Shown: positions 48,288 to 57,208 of the stretch, piece after piece
Layout of the letters: every line of letters begins with the position of its first letter
Numbering within the stretch: the stretch's first letter is position 1
From: Clostridium jeddahitimonense
GTDB taxonomy: Bacteria; Bacillota; Clostridia; Clostridiales; Clostridiaceae
Reading direction: 5' to 3'
Length of the DNA stretch: 64,000 nucleotides
NCBI GenBank assembly: GCA_000753455.2
Contig: LM994670.1
Span: forward strand, 1,902,163-1,966,162
Translations under genes and position numbers: made by a program
The notes under the pieces: model-generated
Databases searched by the model: none
What the model saw: only the letters and a program-made list of their open reading frames with translations
Told to the model about the DNA's origin: nothing

Positions 48288-48974
48288 CTAGCTTCTTGAT
48301 TCTATTTGAATATCACTTAATCCAGTAATACCTTCAACTATATTTTGAATCGCTGATGCATTTTCTTCAGTGAAAGCATCATTTGCTTTTACATAAACTT
48401 TAACTATGTTCGCATCTATCATACATAAAGCATCTTCATAGCCATTATTCAATATTTCTGTTTCTATAGCAGTTTCTTGCTCTTGTTTTTGAACTTTTTC
48501 GTTTAATAAGTTAGTTGCATTATCAATAACTTCTTGTGAAGAGGTAGTATCCTCAATAATAGCTGTCATCTCTTCCTTAAACTCAGTATCTGATTTAATT
48601 TTATTTGCTCTATCATTATAGAAAAAGCCTTGATTACCCATTGTTTCTTCTGCATTATCATTTTCTAAAAGTAAAGCTGATAAATCAGTAGTTAAATCAG
48701 CAGTATTCTCATTAGTTGTTTTTCCAGTAGAATAAATAACTGTACCAATTATTGAAATACATAATATTGCTCCAACAATAATTGATAATTGCCTGTTTTT
48801 TACCTTTGATCTGAAGTTCGTTTTAATGTTTTTAAAGTCGTACTTTGGATATGTCCTATCAATTCTAGCTTGCGCTAAGTCACTTTGTAGTACTTTACCA
48901 CAACCTATACATAAGATATTTCCTTTCTTGTTTTCTTTACCACACTCTGGACAAATAATTTTATTCTCACCCAT
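48288..48974 (-). CDS. Zinc-ribbon membrane protein with SpoIIIAH-like domain
   Basis: 228 residues. An N-terminal zinc ribbon (C8, C11, C22, C25: CPECGKEN…CIGCGK) is followed by a basic linker, one membrane helix (about 63-83) and an outside domain. The outside domain has GFFYNDRANKIKSDTEFKEEM and ends in NGYEDALCMIDANIVKVYVK, as in SpoIIIAH of the mother cell–forespore channel and the ring-building motif of YscJ/FliF proteins. True SpoIIIAH lies in the spoIIIA operon and has no zinc ribbon, so this is a paralogue. Function unknown. Confidence 0.75.
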   Translation of the reverse strand: MGENKIICPECGKENKKGNILCIGCGKVLQSDLAQARIDRTYPKYDFKNIKTNFRSKVKNRQLSIIVGAILCISIIGTVIYSTGKTTNENTADLTTDLSALLLENDNAEETMGNQGFFYNDRANKIKSDTEFKEEMTAIIEDTTSSQEVIDNATNLLNEKVQKQEQETAIETEILNNGYEDALCMIDANIVKVYVKANDAFTEENASAIQNIVEGITGLSDIQIESRS

Positions 48975-49057
48975 AAAAAACTCTCCTTATTCATTTCTTT
49001 ATAGTTTAATTATATGAGTGAAATTATTGTAAAATTACGGAATTATTATATATTTAA

Positions 49058-50167
49058 CTAATTATTTTCTAAACTTTTTATATATTCAGTAACCTCATCC
49101 TTATTACCCCTAAAGATAATATTTCTATTACCCTTTTCGATAGAATGCTTATACATAGGATCATAATAATTATGTAAAAATAGTTCAATCCAAACTCTAT
49201 TATAATCATAGCTTCCATTAGACTTTTGAATATCATATGCTTTATTAAACTCATCTATTACAATTTTTAACCTATCTCCACCAAGCTTAGATTTAACTCT
49301 CTCCATACTTTTTAACATATCTTCATACCAAAGTTCTATTGCTAAATCCTTATCGTTACAACTAGCCATGAATTCCTTTTGTCCATTAATAACATAATCC
49401 TCAAGGATATTATCAACTCTCTCTTCCATTAAAGATTCTAAGAAGATTAGATCTGCGCCATGGAATAAGCTATAAAGACTAGTAGGTATAAAGCTTCTAC
49501 CTATATTCTTACTTTCATCTTCTAAGATCATATACTTAAATCTTTTATTATTATGTTTTATAATTTCATAAGCTAAATTATTTTCAAAATTTATTTGAGT
49601 TGGTTGAGCTGTAACATGATGACCAAATGTTGAACCTCTATGATTAGCTATCCCTTCAAGATCTATAGAGTTATTAAGTTTATTTAGTAATATAGTTTTA
49701 CCAGAACCTGTATATCCTGTAAGGATTAATGGCTTTGATTTTATATTCTCAGGTTCTAAAGAAGTTATTAAATAATTACGAAATGCTTTATATCCGCCTT
49801 CTAGCTTTATTATGTCTTTTTTAGCTACTTCATTTATCCAGCTTTGAGCTATAGTTGAACGGGAACCCCCTCTAAAGCAATAGATCATTGTATTAGGGTT
49901 TTGCTCTATAAAATTAATCCATTTTCCAATTCTGTCTTCTTTTGTCTTACCAGATACAATCTCATATCCTAACTTAGTTGCCTCTGCATTTCCTTTTTCT
50001 TTATAACATATTCCAATAATATGGCGCTCATCATTAGTTAAAATTGGCATATTAATAGATGTCTTAAATGCACCCTTTTCAAATTCAATAGGAGCTCTCA
50101 CATCTATCAAAGGAATATTATTTAAAACTATATTTTCAAAATCATTAGTTGTTATCACTATCTTCAT
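49058..50167 (-). CDS. selU: SelU/MnmH, tRNA 2-selenouridine synthase
   Basis: 369 residues. The N-terminal rhodanese domain has the active Cys97 in YCFRGGSRS; the C-terminal P-loop domain has TGYTGSGKT (150-158) for binding geranyl/seleno tRNA substrates. It replaces sulfur by selenium at wobble U34 of Lys, Glu and Gln tRNAs, using selenophosphate. Divergent from selD across 217 bp, which supports the assignment. Length and both domains are as in known enzymes. Confidence 0.95.
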   Translation of the reverse strand: MKIVITTNDFENIVLNNIPLIDVRAPIEFEKGAFKTSINMPILTNDERHIIGICYKEKGNAEATKLGYEIVSGKTKEDRIGKWINFIEQNPNTMIYCFRGGSRSTIAQSWINEVAKKDIIKLEGGYKAFRNYLITSLEPENIKSKPLILTGYTGSGKTILLNKLNNSIDLEGIANHRGSTFGHHVTAQPTQINFENNLAYEIIKHNNKRFKYMILEDESKNIGRSFIPTSLYSLFHGADLIFLESLMEERVDNILEDYVINGQKEFMASCNDKDLAIELWYEDMLKSMERVKSKLGGDRLKIVIDEFNKAYDIQKSNGSYDYNRVWIELFLHNYYDPMYKHSIEKGNRNIIFRGNKDEVTEYIKSLENN

Positions 50168-50384
50168 CCTCTATTCTAATTATTATTAATTTATATAAAA
50201 TAATATATTATTTATTTTACACTTATTTAAATAAATATGTAAACCATGAAATAAACTTACAATACATATAAGTAAATTAAACTAGATATATTATAGTTAT
50301 GGTAATATAATGTATTTATATATAAGCTAGTAAATAGTATGTAAATAATTTAAAAATTGATTTTAATACTTAGGAGGACTAAAA

Positions 50385-51422
50385 ATGTCTAATAATATAA
50401 AGTTAACTACTTTAACAAAAACTTCTGGTTGTGCTGCAAAAATTGGACCAGCTGTACTAGATTCTGTACTAAAGAATCTTCCTAAATTTGAGGATTCAAA
50501 TCTTCTAGTAGGCTTTGATAAGAAAGATGATGCTTGTGTATATAAAGTTTCAGAAGATAAAGTTGTAATTCAAACAGTAGATTTCTTTCCACCAATGGTT
50601 GATGATCCATATACTTTTGGGCAAGTAGCAGCTACAAATGCATTAAGTGATGTTTATGCTATGGGTGGGGACCCTGCCTTAGCAATGAATCTGCTTTGTT
50701 TTCCTTCATGCTTAGACCCATCAATTATGCATGATATATTACAAGGTGGATATAGTAAAATTAAAGAAGCTGGTGCAATTGTTGCTGGAGGCCATACAAT
50801 AGCTGATCCAACACCTAAATATGGTCTATGCGTTAGTGGATTTGCACATCCAAAAGAAATACTTACTAATAGTAACGCTAAAACAGGTGATGTCCTTGTT
50901 TTAACTAAACCTATTGGTGTTGGAATTTTAAATACTGCGAATAAAGCAGAACTATTAACAGCTGAAAAAGTAAAGGAAGTTACCAATATCATGATTACTT
51001 TAAACAAATATGCTAAGGAAGCTTTTAAAGGATTAACTGTTAATGCTTGTACAGATATAACAGGCTTTAGTTTAATAGGTCATGGATACGAAATGGCTAG
51101 TGGTAGTAATAAAACAATAGAGTTTTTCAGCAATAATATTCCTCTTATAGCAGATGCTTTAGAATATGCTAAAATGGGTATTATTCCTGAAGGAATGTAT
51201 AACAACTTAGAATACTTAAAAGATATATTTAGAGTTACTAACGGAGTAAGTCAAGAGATGCAAGATGTTCTTTTAGACCCTCAAACTTCAGGTGGACTTC
51301 TACTATCAATGCCTGAAAAGGACGCAAAAGAATATTTATCTCGTATGGAACTCTATACTCCACATGCAAAGATAGTAGGACATGTAACAGATAAACAAGA
51401 TTTATCAATAATAATAAAATAA
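50385..51422 (+). CDS. selD: SelD, selenophosphate synthetase (Cys form)
   Basis: 345 residues. Makes selenophosphate from selenide and ATP. The catalytic pair is Cys16 and Lys19 (TSGCAAKIG), so this copy does not need selenocysteine. ATP-binding segments VDFFPPMVDDPYTFGQVAA and AGGHTIADPTPKYGL, and the C-terminal DITGFSLIGHG and DPQTSGGLL, are all intact. ATACTTAGGAGGACTAAAA precedes the ATG. Its partner selU is divergent next door. It is monocistronic, ending in a strong terminator. Confidence 0.97.
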   Translation: MSNNIKLTTLTKTSGCAAKIGPAVLDSVLKNLPKFEDSNLLVGFDKKDDACVYKVSEDKVVIQTVDFFPPMVDDPYTFGQVAATNALSDVYAMGGDPALAMNLLCFPSCLDPSIMHDILQGGYSKIKEAGAIVAGGHTIADPTPKYGLCVSGFAHPKEILTNSNAKTGDVLVLTKPIGVGILNTANKAELLTAEKVKEVTNIMITLNKYAKEAFKGLTVNACTDITGFSLIGHGYEMASGSNKTIEFFSNNIPLIADALEYAKMGIIPEGMYNNLEYLKDIFRVTNGVSQEMQDVLLDPQTSGGLLLSMPEKDAKEYLSRMELYTPHAKIVGHVTDKQDLSIIIK

Positions 51423-51498
51423 AAAGCGAAGCACTTTGGTGAAAAGCTTTCTTGCTTCATTTAAATGTAGTAGACTTTTCACCTAGCTGCTTCGCTTT
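51423..51498. terminator. Large bidirectional terminator between selD and the dehydrogenase gene
   Basis: Outer stem AAAGCGAAGCA/TGCTTCGCTTT and inner stem GGTGAAAAG/CTTTTCACC form one long interrupted hairpin between convergent genes. Confidence 0.85.
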
Positions 51499-51500
51499 AA

Positions 51501-52877
51501 CTATTGAATATATACCTTATTATTATTTAGTATAAATTTATCATCAAAAACTTTTTTAATTTCTCTCATATACTCTATATTTTTATTATTTGTATTTCTT
51601 AAAAAATACTCCTTCTTAGATATTCCTATTCCATGTTCGCCAGAAGTTACTCCATTTAATTCATAACACTTACAATATAGTTCTTTTAATAATTTATGAG
51701 ACTTCTCTCTCCATAAGCTTTCTTCTATTCCATTTCTCACAACACATAAATGTATATTACCATCTCCTGCGTGTCCAAAACTTATAACTTGAATTTTATA
51801 TTTTTCTTCTAAGATTTTAGTAAAATCTATAAACTCAACTATTTTATCTATAGGAACTACAATATCTACTGGTTCCTCCTCTGATATAGCTTCTACAGCT
51901 TTAACTAATGCCCCTCTTATTTGCCATGTATTATTTATCTCTTCCTTATCTTTTAAAAGAATAAAGTCTACAGCCCCACTTTTTGCTGACACTTCCTTAG
52001 CCTTATTAGAATTCAATTCAATTTCGCTATCTGTTTCACCATCGAAGGTTAATAAAAGATATGAATTTCCGCTACTGCATGGAAGCTTTAAATTTAAGTA
52101 TCTTTCAGTATTCTCAATTACCTTTTTCTCCATAAATTCAATTGCTGTTGCATTAATATTTTCATTTATTATTCTATTTACAGATTCGATACCTAACTCC
52201 AAAGCATCAAAGGCAATAATTGCACTTATAGACTTTTTAGGCTTTGGAATTACTTTTAAAAATGCCTTAGTTATTACTCCAAGAGTACCTTCAGAACCTA
52301 TAAACAAGTCCTTTAGGTCTAATCCTGAACTATTTTTTATAGTATCTCCTCCTAAGTTTAAAATTGTGCCATTTGCTAGAACAACTTCTAACTTTCTTAC
52401 ATAATCTCTGGTTACGCCATATTTTACTGCCCTCATTCCACCGGCATTTGTACTTATATTTCCTCCAATAGTTGCAGTTTTTTCTCCTGGATCTGGAGGA
52501 TAAAATAGGCCTTCATTTTCTACATATTGTTGCAATTGGTTCAATACTACTCCACTTTCTACCTCTACTGTAAAAGTACTTTTATCTAAATTTATTATCT
52601 TGTTCATTTTAGATAAATCAAGTATTATTCCTCTTTCTGTAGGAACTGTTCCCCCAACTAAACCTGTTCCTGATCCTCTAGGTGTTACTTTAATATTACT
52701 TTTATAAGCATATTTTAATACACAGCTAACTTCTTCAGTATTTACTGGAAAAACCAAAACGTCTGCTTCTCCATAAATTCTTTTAAGCCCATCAGTGAAG
52801 TAGTCTCTATTTATATTTTCAGTACTTATAATTCTATCTGTATCCTTTAAAATATTTACTAAATCATTATATATCAT
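51501..52877 (-). CDS. FAD-linked 2-hydroxyacid dehydrogenase (GlcD/D-lactate dehydrogenase type)
   Basis: 458 residues. FAD-binding PRGSGTGLVGGTVPTERG (about 61-78), ATIGGNISTNAGGMRAVKYG, GSEGTLGVITKAF, and the C-terminal SFGHAGDGNIHL and NGVTSGEHGIGISKKEYF. It oxidises a 2-hydroxyacid to a 2-oxoacid. It lies 23 bp after metI in the SAM-riboswitch operon and has no adjacent electron-transfer flavoprotein or iron-sulfur partner. The methionine context suggests a methylthio hydroxyacid as substrate, but lactate or glycolate is equally allowed by the family. Confidence 0.9.
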   Translation of the reverse strand: MIYNDLVNILKDTDRIISTENINRDYFTDGLKRIYGEADVLVFPVNTEEVSCVLKYAYKSNIKVTPRGSGTGLVGGTVPTERGIILDLSKMNKIINLDKSTFTVEVESGVVLNQLQQYVENEGLFYPPDPGEKTATIGGNISTNAGGMRAVKYGVTRDYVRKLEVVLANGTILNLGGDTIKNSSGLDLKDLFIGSEGTLGVITKAFLKVIPKPKKSISAIIAFDALELGIESVNRIINENINATAIEFMEKKVIENTERYLNLKLPCSSGNSYLLLTFDGETDSEIELNSNKAKEVSAKSGAVDFILLKDKEEINNTWQIRGALVKAVEAISEEEPVDIVVPIDKIVEFIDFTKILEEKYKIQVISFGHAGDGNIHLCVVRNGIEESLWREKSHKLLKELYCKCYELNGVTSGEHGIGISKKEYFLRNTNNKNIEYMREIKKVFDDKFILNNNKVYIQ

Positions 52878-52900
52878 ATATTATCCCCCTTATATAATGC

Positions 52901-53563
52901 CTATCTTTTTAAAAATTTCTTTGATAAATTATCACCTAATAATTGAAAAGCTTGTACAATCACAACTAAAATTATTACTGTAATTATCATTACCCCAGTT
53001 TCATATCTATAATATCCATATCTAATAGCTAAATCACCGATTCCCCCTCCACCAACGATTCCAGCCATTGCAGAATATCCAACTAAGCTTACTAAAGTTA
53101 TAGTTACACCTCTAATTAAACTAGGCAGCGCCTCTATTACTAATACATCAGAGAATATAAGCCAAAATCCTGCTCCTGACGCTATTGCTGCTTCTATCAC
53201 TCCATTATCGATTTCACTAAAAGCTCCTTCAGCGACCCTGCTAAAAAAAGCTATAGATGCTACTGTTAAAGGAACTGTAGCTGCTTCAGGCCCAATATTA
53301 GTACCTACAATCATTTCTGTTAATGGTGTTAGTACTACTAGTAAAATTACAAAAGGAATTGATCTTATTACATTTATAATAAATCCTGATATTGAGTTTA
53401 TAGATTTATTTTCAAAAAACATCTTATTAGAGGTTAAGTATAAGATAAGCCCTAAAACTCCACCAACTATTATTGATATTATCATAGCTATAAAAATCAT
53501 CTTAGAAGAATCCATTACTGCATTTCCTAATTCATTTCTAAGAATCTCTAAAGTATCTGTCAT
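52901..53563 (-). CDS. metI: Methionine ABC transporter permease MetI
   Basis: 220 residues with five membrane helices and the coupling loop EAAIASGAGFWLIFSDVLVIEALP, whose pattern is typical of MetI. It forms the membrane channel for MetN and MetQ. It starts one base after the metN stop, with GGCGGTGATTTA before the ATG. Confidence 0.95.
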   Translation of the reverse strand: MTDTLEILRNELGNAVMDSSKMIFIAMIISIIVGGVLGLILYLTSNKMFFENKSINSISGFIINVIRSIPFVILLVVLTPLTEMIVGTNIGPEAATVPLTVASIAFFSRVAEGAFSEIDNGVIEAAIASGAGFWLIFSDVLVIEALPSLIRGVTITLVSLVGYSAMAGIVGGGGIGDLAIRYGYYRYETGVMIITVIILVVIVQAFQLLGDNLSKKFLKR

Positions 53564-53564
53564 A

Positions 53565-54593
53565 TTAAATCACCGCCTCTAATGAATTTACCTCTTCTTC
53601 ATTTACATCGGCATTTTTTTCAATATATGCTCTTGTATTTTCAATTTCTTGATCATCCCCAATAATATCTATAAGCAAACTACCTAATGGCTTTCCATCA
53701 ATATAGTCTATCTTTCCATGAATAATACTTATCTGAGTGTTAAATTTTTTAGCTGCCTCAGATATAATAGGATTTAAACTTGTCTGCCCAATATAATTAA
53801 CTTTATATAATCTACCTTTTACTAAATCTCGTCTTACTACTTCAGGCAATCTAAGATTAGAATTTTTACTGACTAAAGATTTCGTAACTTCATGTTGTGG
53901 CTTAGAGAATATAGAGTATACATCGTTAACTTCTACGACTTCTCCACTACTCATTACTGCAACTCTATTAAATAACTTCTTTGCTACTTCCATTTCATGA
54001 GTAATAAATACTATAGTTATTCCTAATTTCTCTTTAATATCTTTTAATAAAGTTAGTATTTCTTCTGTATTTTCTAAATCTAAAGCTGATGTAGCTTCAT
54101 CACAAAGCAATATTTCCGGATCATTTGCAATAGCTCTTGCAATACCTACTCTTTGCTTTTGACCACCACTTAAATTAGCAGGATAAACATCTTTCTTATC
54201 ACTTAAGTTCACTAAATCTAACAAATACTCTATTCTTTCTTTCATTTTATTTTTAGGATAATTATTAGCTTTAAGTACAAATTCAATATTTTCATAAATT
54301 GTTTTTCCACTTATTAAATTAAAGTTTTGAAATATCATCCCTACTTTTAATCTAAGGCTTCTTAGCTCCTTGCTATTTAACTTTGTAATATCTTTATCTT
54401 GTATTATTACTCTTCCTTCAGATGGCTTTTGTAGTAAATTAATTACTCTAACTAATGTACTTTTACCTGCACCACTCAAACCAACAATTCCAAATACTTC
54501 ACCTCTATTTATTGTAAGAGTTACATTCTTTACTGCATCTAATTTATTTTTACCATCATTAAAAGTTACAGATATATTTTCTAATTTAATCAC
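53565..54593 (-). CDS. metN: Methionine ABC transporter ATPase MetN
   Basis: 342 residues. Walker A GLSGAGKSTLVRVIN, signature NLSGGQKQRVGIARA, Walker B ILLCDEATSALD. The C-terminal ~80 residues (from about 255) are the NIL domain that binds methionine and inhibits transport when it is abundant. GAATGGTGGTGAAAAA precedes the ATG. Confidence 0.96.
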   Translation of the reverse strand: MIKLENISVTFNDGKNKLDAVKNVTLTINRGEVFGIVGLSGAGKSTLVRVINLLQKPSEGRVIIQDKDITKLNSKELRSLRLKVGMIFQNFNLISGKTIYENIEFVLKANNYPKNKMKERIEYLLDLVNLSDKKDVYPANLSGGQKQRVGIARAIANDPEILLCDEATSALDLENTEEILTLLKDIKEKLGITIVFITHEMEVAKKLFNRVAVMSSGEVVEVNDVYSIFSKPQHEVTKSLVSKNSNLRLPEVVRRDLVKGRLYKVNYIGQTSLNPIISEAAKKFNTQISIIHGKIDYIDGKPLGSLLIDIIGDDQEIENTRAYIEKNADVNEEEVNSLEAVI

Positions 54594-54625
54594 TTTTTCA
54601 CCACCATTCCTTTAATTTATAACTA

Positions 54626-55468
54626 TTAATTAGCATTAACATACCACTCTGGTTTGTTAAACTCCTTATATTTTCCACTTTCAATAGCATTTCTAAATTC
54701 TTCTGATTCCACAGCTTCTTTTAAATCCTTCCCTAAGTCTTTATCTAAATCTTCAGTTCTTACTGCAACTACATTTTTATATTCTTCTGATAATTCTTCA
54801 ATAGCTAAAGCTTCTGCAAAATCCAATCCAGACGCTATAGCATAATTTCCAGGTACTAAAGCAATATCTGCACTGCTTATACTTCTTGCTAATTGTGCTG
54901 CTTCAACTTCTAAAAACTCTAAATTCTTGCTGTTTTCAGTAATATCATTTTTTGTAGCTTTAGTATCATCAACATTAGAATCTATTTTTATTAATCCTTG
55001 AGTTTCCAATAAAGTTAATGCTCTTGCTAAATTTGATGGATCATTTGGTATAGCAACCTTACCACCTTCGCCTAATTCACTTAAAGACTTAAGATTATTT
55101 GAGAATATACCCATTCCTGCTGTTGGAACTGAAATAACAGCTGATATATCTAGATTGTTATCTGCACTAAATTTTTCTAAGTAAACAGTATGTTGCATTA
55201 AGTTTGCATCAATCTCTCTATTATTTAAAGCTTTATCTGGTTGAATATAATCACTAAACTCCTTTACTTCAACCTCATACCCATTTGCCTCTAAATAAGG
55301 AGCTATACATTCTTTAACCATATCTCCGTAAGGTCCAGGACATACCCCAACAGTAATATTTTTAGTATCTGTTTCTAGAGATTCTCCTCCTTTACTAGCA
55401 CATCCTACTACTCCTAGTGATAAAGTTGCTGCAAGTGTTATTGCTACTAATCTTTTATTTCTTTTCAT
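54626..55468 (-). CDS. metQ: Methionine-binding lipoprotein MetQ
   Basis: 280 residues. Lipobox GVVGCASK with acyl Cys23; NLPA-family marks TVGVCPGPYGDMVKE, FSDYIQPDKALNNREIDANL and AIPNDPSNLARALTLL. Captures methionine at the outer face. It lies 96 bp after the aminotransferase gene in the S-box operon. Confidence 0.95.
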   Translation of the reverse strand: MKRNKRLVAITLAATLSLGVVGCASKGGESLETDTKNITVGVCPGPYGDMVKECIAPYLEANGYEVEVKEFSDYIQPDKALNNREIDANLMQHTVYLEKFSADNNLDISAVISVPTAGMGIFSNNLKSLSELGEGGKVAIPNDPSNLARALTLLETQGLIKIDSNVDDTKATKNDITENSKNLEFLEVEAAQLARSISSADIALVPGNYAIASGLDFAEALAIEELSEEYKNVVAVRTEDLDKDLGKDLKEAVESEEFRNAIESGKYKEFNKPEWYVNAN

Positions 55469-55564
55469 TTTTATACCCCCAAGTTTTTATATTAATATTT
55501 TTTTATATTTACTATTTCGATTTTGGTTCTAAATCTTATCTATTTATTTTTATAAAGTTAGAAT

Positions 55565-56722
55565 TTATTTTGATACTTTTAATCTTTCAAGTCTCTTTAA
55601 TGCTTCTTTTAATGTTTCATCTTTCTTTGCAAAATGTAACCTTATATAGTTATTTACATCTTCTTTAAAGAAACTTGAGCCTGGAACTGCTGCTACTCCA
55701 ATATCCCTTGTAAGATACTCACAAAAGCTTATATCATCCTTCGCACCAAACTCGCTTATATCTACTAACACATAATAAGCACCCTCTGGCTTGAAATATT
55801 TAAGCCCTATTTTGTCTAATCCATTTAAAAATAAATCTCTTTTCTTATCATACTTATTTATTAAATCTTCATAGTAATCATCACCAAACTCTAATCCAGG
55901 TATTACTGCCTTTTGTAATGGAGCCGCAGCCCCAACTGTTAAAAAGTCATGAACCTTTTTACAGTTATCTATTATTTTTTTATTACCTAGTACATATCCT
56001 AATCTCCATCCGGTAATAGAATAGGTTTTAGATAATGAGCTACATGATATAGTTCTATCAAACATTCCAGGTAATGAAGCAAAGTATATATGCTCATTAG
56101 GAGGAAATACTATATGTTCATAAACCTCATCAGTAATTACAAAGGTATCAAACTCTTCGGCTAAACTTGCAATATATAACAATTCATCTCTCGTAAAAAC
56201 CTTTCCTACAGGATTTGATGGATTACATAGTATTAAAGCTTTAGGATTTTGCTCAAATGCTCTTCTTAACTCTTCTTTATCAAATCCAAAACTAGGTGGT
56301 TTTAATGCTACATATACAGGCTCTGCCCCTGAGAGAATTGTATCTGCAACATAGTTTTCATAAAATGGTGAAAATATAATGACTTTATCTCCAGGATTGC
56401 ATACCGCCATCATTGAAACCATCATAGCTTCTGTACTTCCACATGTAACAACTATATTTTCTTCTGGATTAATTTCTATCCTCATGAACTTTTTTTGTTT
56501 TTCTGCTAGCTTTTCTCTAAATATTTTTGAGCCCCAAGTTATCTCATATTGATGAGGTCCTTTTTCAGCTACCTCTTTTAAACTATTTAAGATATCTTTT
56601 GGCGGATCAAAGTCTGGAAATCCTTGTGATAGATTTATTGCTCCATATTGATCTGCTATTCTTGTCATTTTTCTTATCGTTGATTCAGAGAACCAATCTA
56701 ATCTATTACTTAGTTCTGCCAT
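55565..56722 (-). CDS. Class I pyridoxal-phosphate aminotransferase (methionine/KMTB type likely)
   Basis: 385 residues. INLSQGFPDFDPP (about 30-42), GSTEAMMVSMMA, NPSNPVGKVF, the PLP-lysine in SSLSKTYSITGWRLGY, and the C-terminal arginine in NYIRLHFA. The opening pattern matches kynurenine/methionine aminotransferases (YbdL type) that make methionine from 4-methylthio-2-oxobutyrate. It is the first gene after the SAM riboswitch, and GAGGGGGC precedes the ATG. Substrate inferred from regulation and family. Confidence 0.88.
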   Translation of the reverse strand: MAELSNRLDWFSESTIRKMTRIADQYGAINLSQGFPDFDPPKDILNSLKEVAEKGPHQYEITWGSKIFREKLAEKQKKFMRIEINPEENIVVTCGSTEAMMVSMMAVCNPGDKVIIFSPFYENYVADTILSGAEPVYVALKPPSFGFDKEELRRAFEQNPKALILCNPSNPVGKVFTRDELLYIASLAEEFDTFVITDEVYEHIVFPPNEHIYFASLPGMFDRTISCSSLSKTYSITGWRLGYVLGNKKIIDNCKKVHDFLTVGAAAPLQKAVIPGLEFGDDYYEDLINKYDKKRDLFLNGLDKIGLKYFKPEGAYYVLVDISEFGAKDDISFCEYLTRDIGVAAVPGSSFFKEDVNNYIRLHFAKKDETLKEALKRLERLKVSK

Positions 56723-56744
56723 TTTTTTGCCCCCTCTTTACTTT

Positions 56745-56786
56745 TAAATAAAAAAATAAAGCACTAGAGAATAAATCTCTAGTGCT
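56745..56786 (-). terminator. Riboswitch-controlled terminator of the methionine operon
   Basis: AGCACTAGAGA (56760-56770) and its exact complement (56776-56786) with a five-base loop, then a TTTATTTTTTT run on the minus strand, between the aptamer and the first start codon. When SAM is bound it should form and stop transcription. Confidence 0.92.
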
Positions 56787-56810
56787 AATAAACACTACAT
56801 AATTCACCCT

Positions 56811-57039
56811 CTTATCTACTAGCTAAAAAGCTACAGGAATTAGCACCACGTATACAGTTAAAAATTAAGAATTAAGAATTAAGAGTTGCTACTGAAATTT
56901 TCTTGAAATTTCTTAACTTGAAATGCATAAAACTATCTTATGAGTTTTATCCATAACTCTTAACTTTTCTCTACTAACTATTAACTAGTAACAGGTTGCT
57001 GGGTTTCATAGGGCCAGTCCCTCCACCGCTCTTGATAAG
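56811..57039 (-). promoter_or_regulatory. SAM-I (S-box) riboswitch with expanded P3
   Basis: Read on the minus strand, CTTATCAAGAGCGGTGGAGG at 57039 opens P1/P2, then ACTGGCCC, ATGAAACCC and GCAACC follow in the consensus order. The other side has GGTGCTAATTCC (56847-56836) and GATAAG closing P1 at 56816-56811. Between GCAACC and GGTGC lie 145 bases instead of the usual few tens, so the P3 arm carries a large AT-rich insertion. It controls the aminotransferase–metQNI–dehydrogenase operon. Confidence 0.95.
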
Positions 57040-57080
57040 ATTAACAATATTTAGTTGTAATTCCTTTATTTATTGAATTA

Positions 57081-57109
57081 ATATTAAATCAAAATTTTTA
57101 CATTGTCAA
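57081..57109 (-). promoter_or_regulatory. Promoter of the S-box operon
   Basis: Minus-strand TTGACA (57109-57104) and TAATAT (57086-57081), 17 bp apart, about 45 bp before the aptamer. Confidence 0.8.
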
Positions 57110-57208
57110 TATATTTTAATAATTTTTTCCAAATACTTTTCACTTTGCTTTTGGAGTTCTAAATAAAGCACTATTATTTTATTTAGTTAATAATATATAG
57201 TTAATTCT

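Noticed and set aside
50430..50445. Selenocysteine codon in selD
   Set aside because: The catalytic codon is TGT (Cys16); no in-frame TGA is needed and no SECIS-like stem is required.
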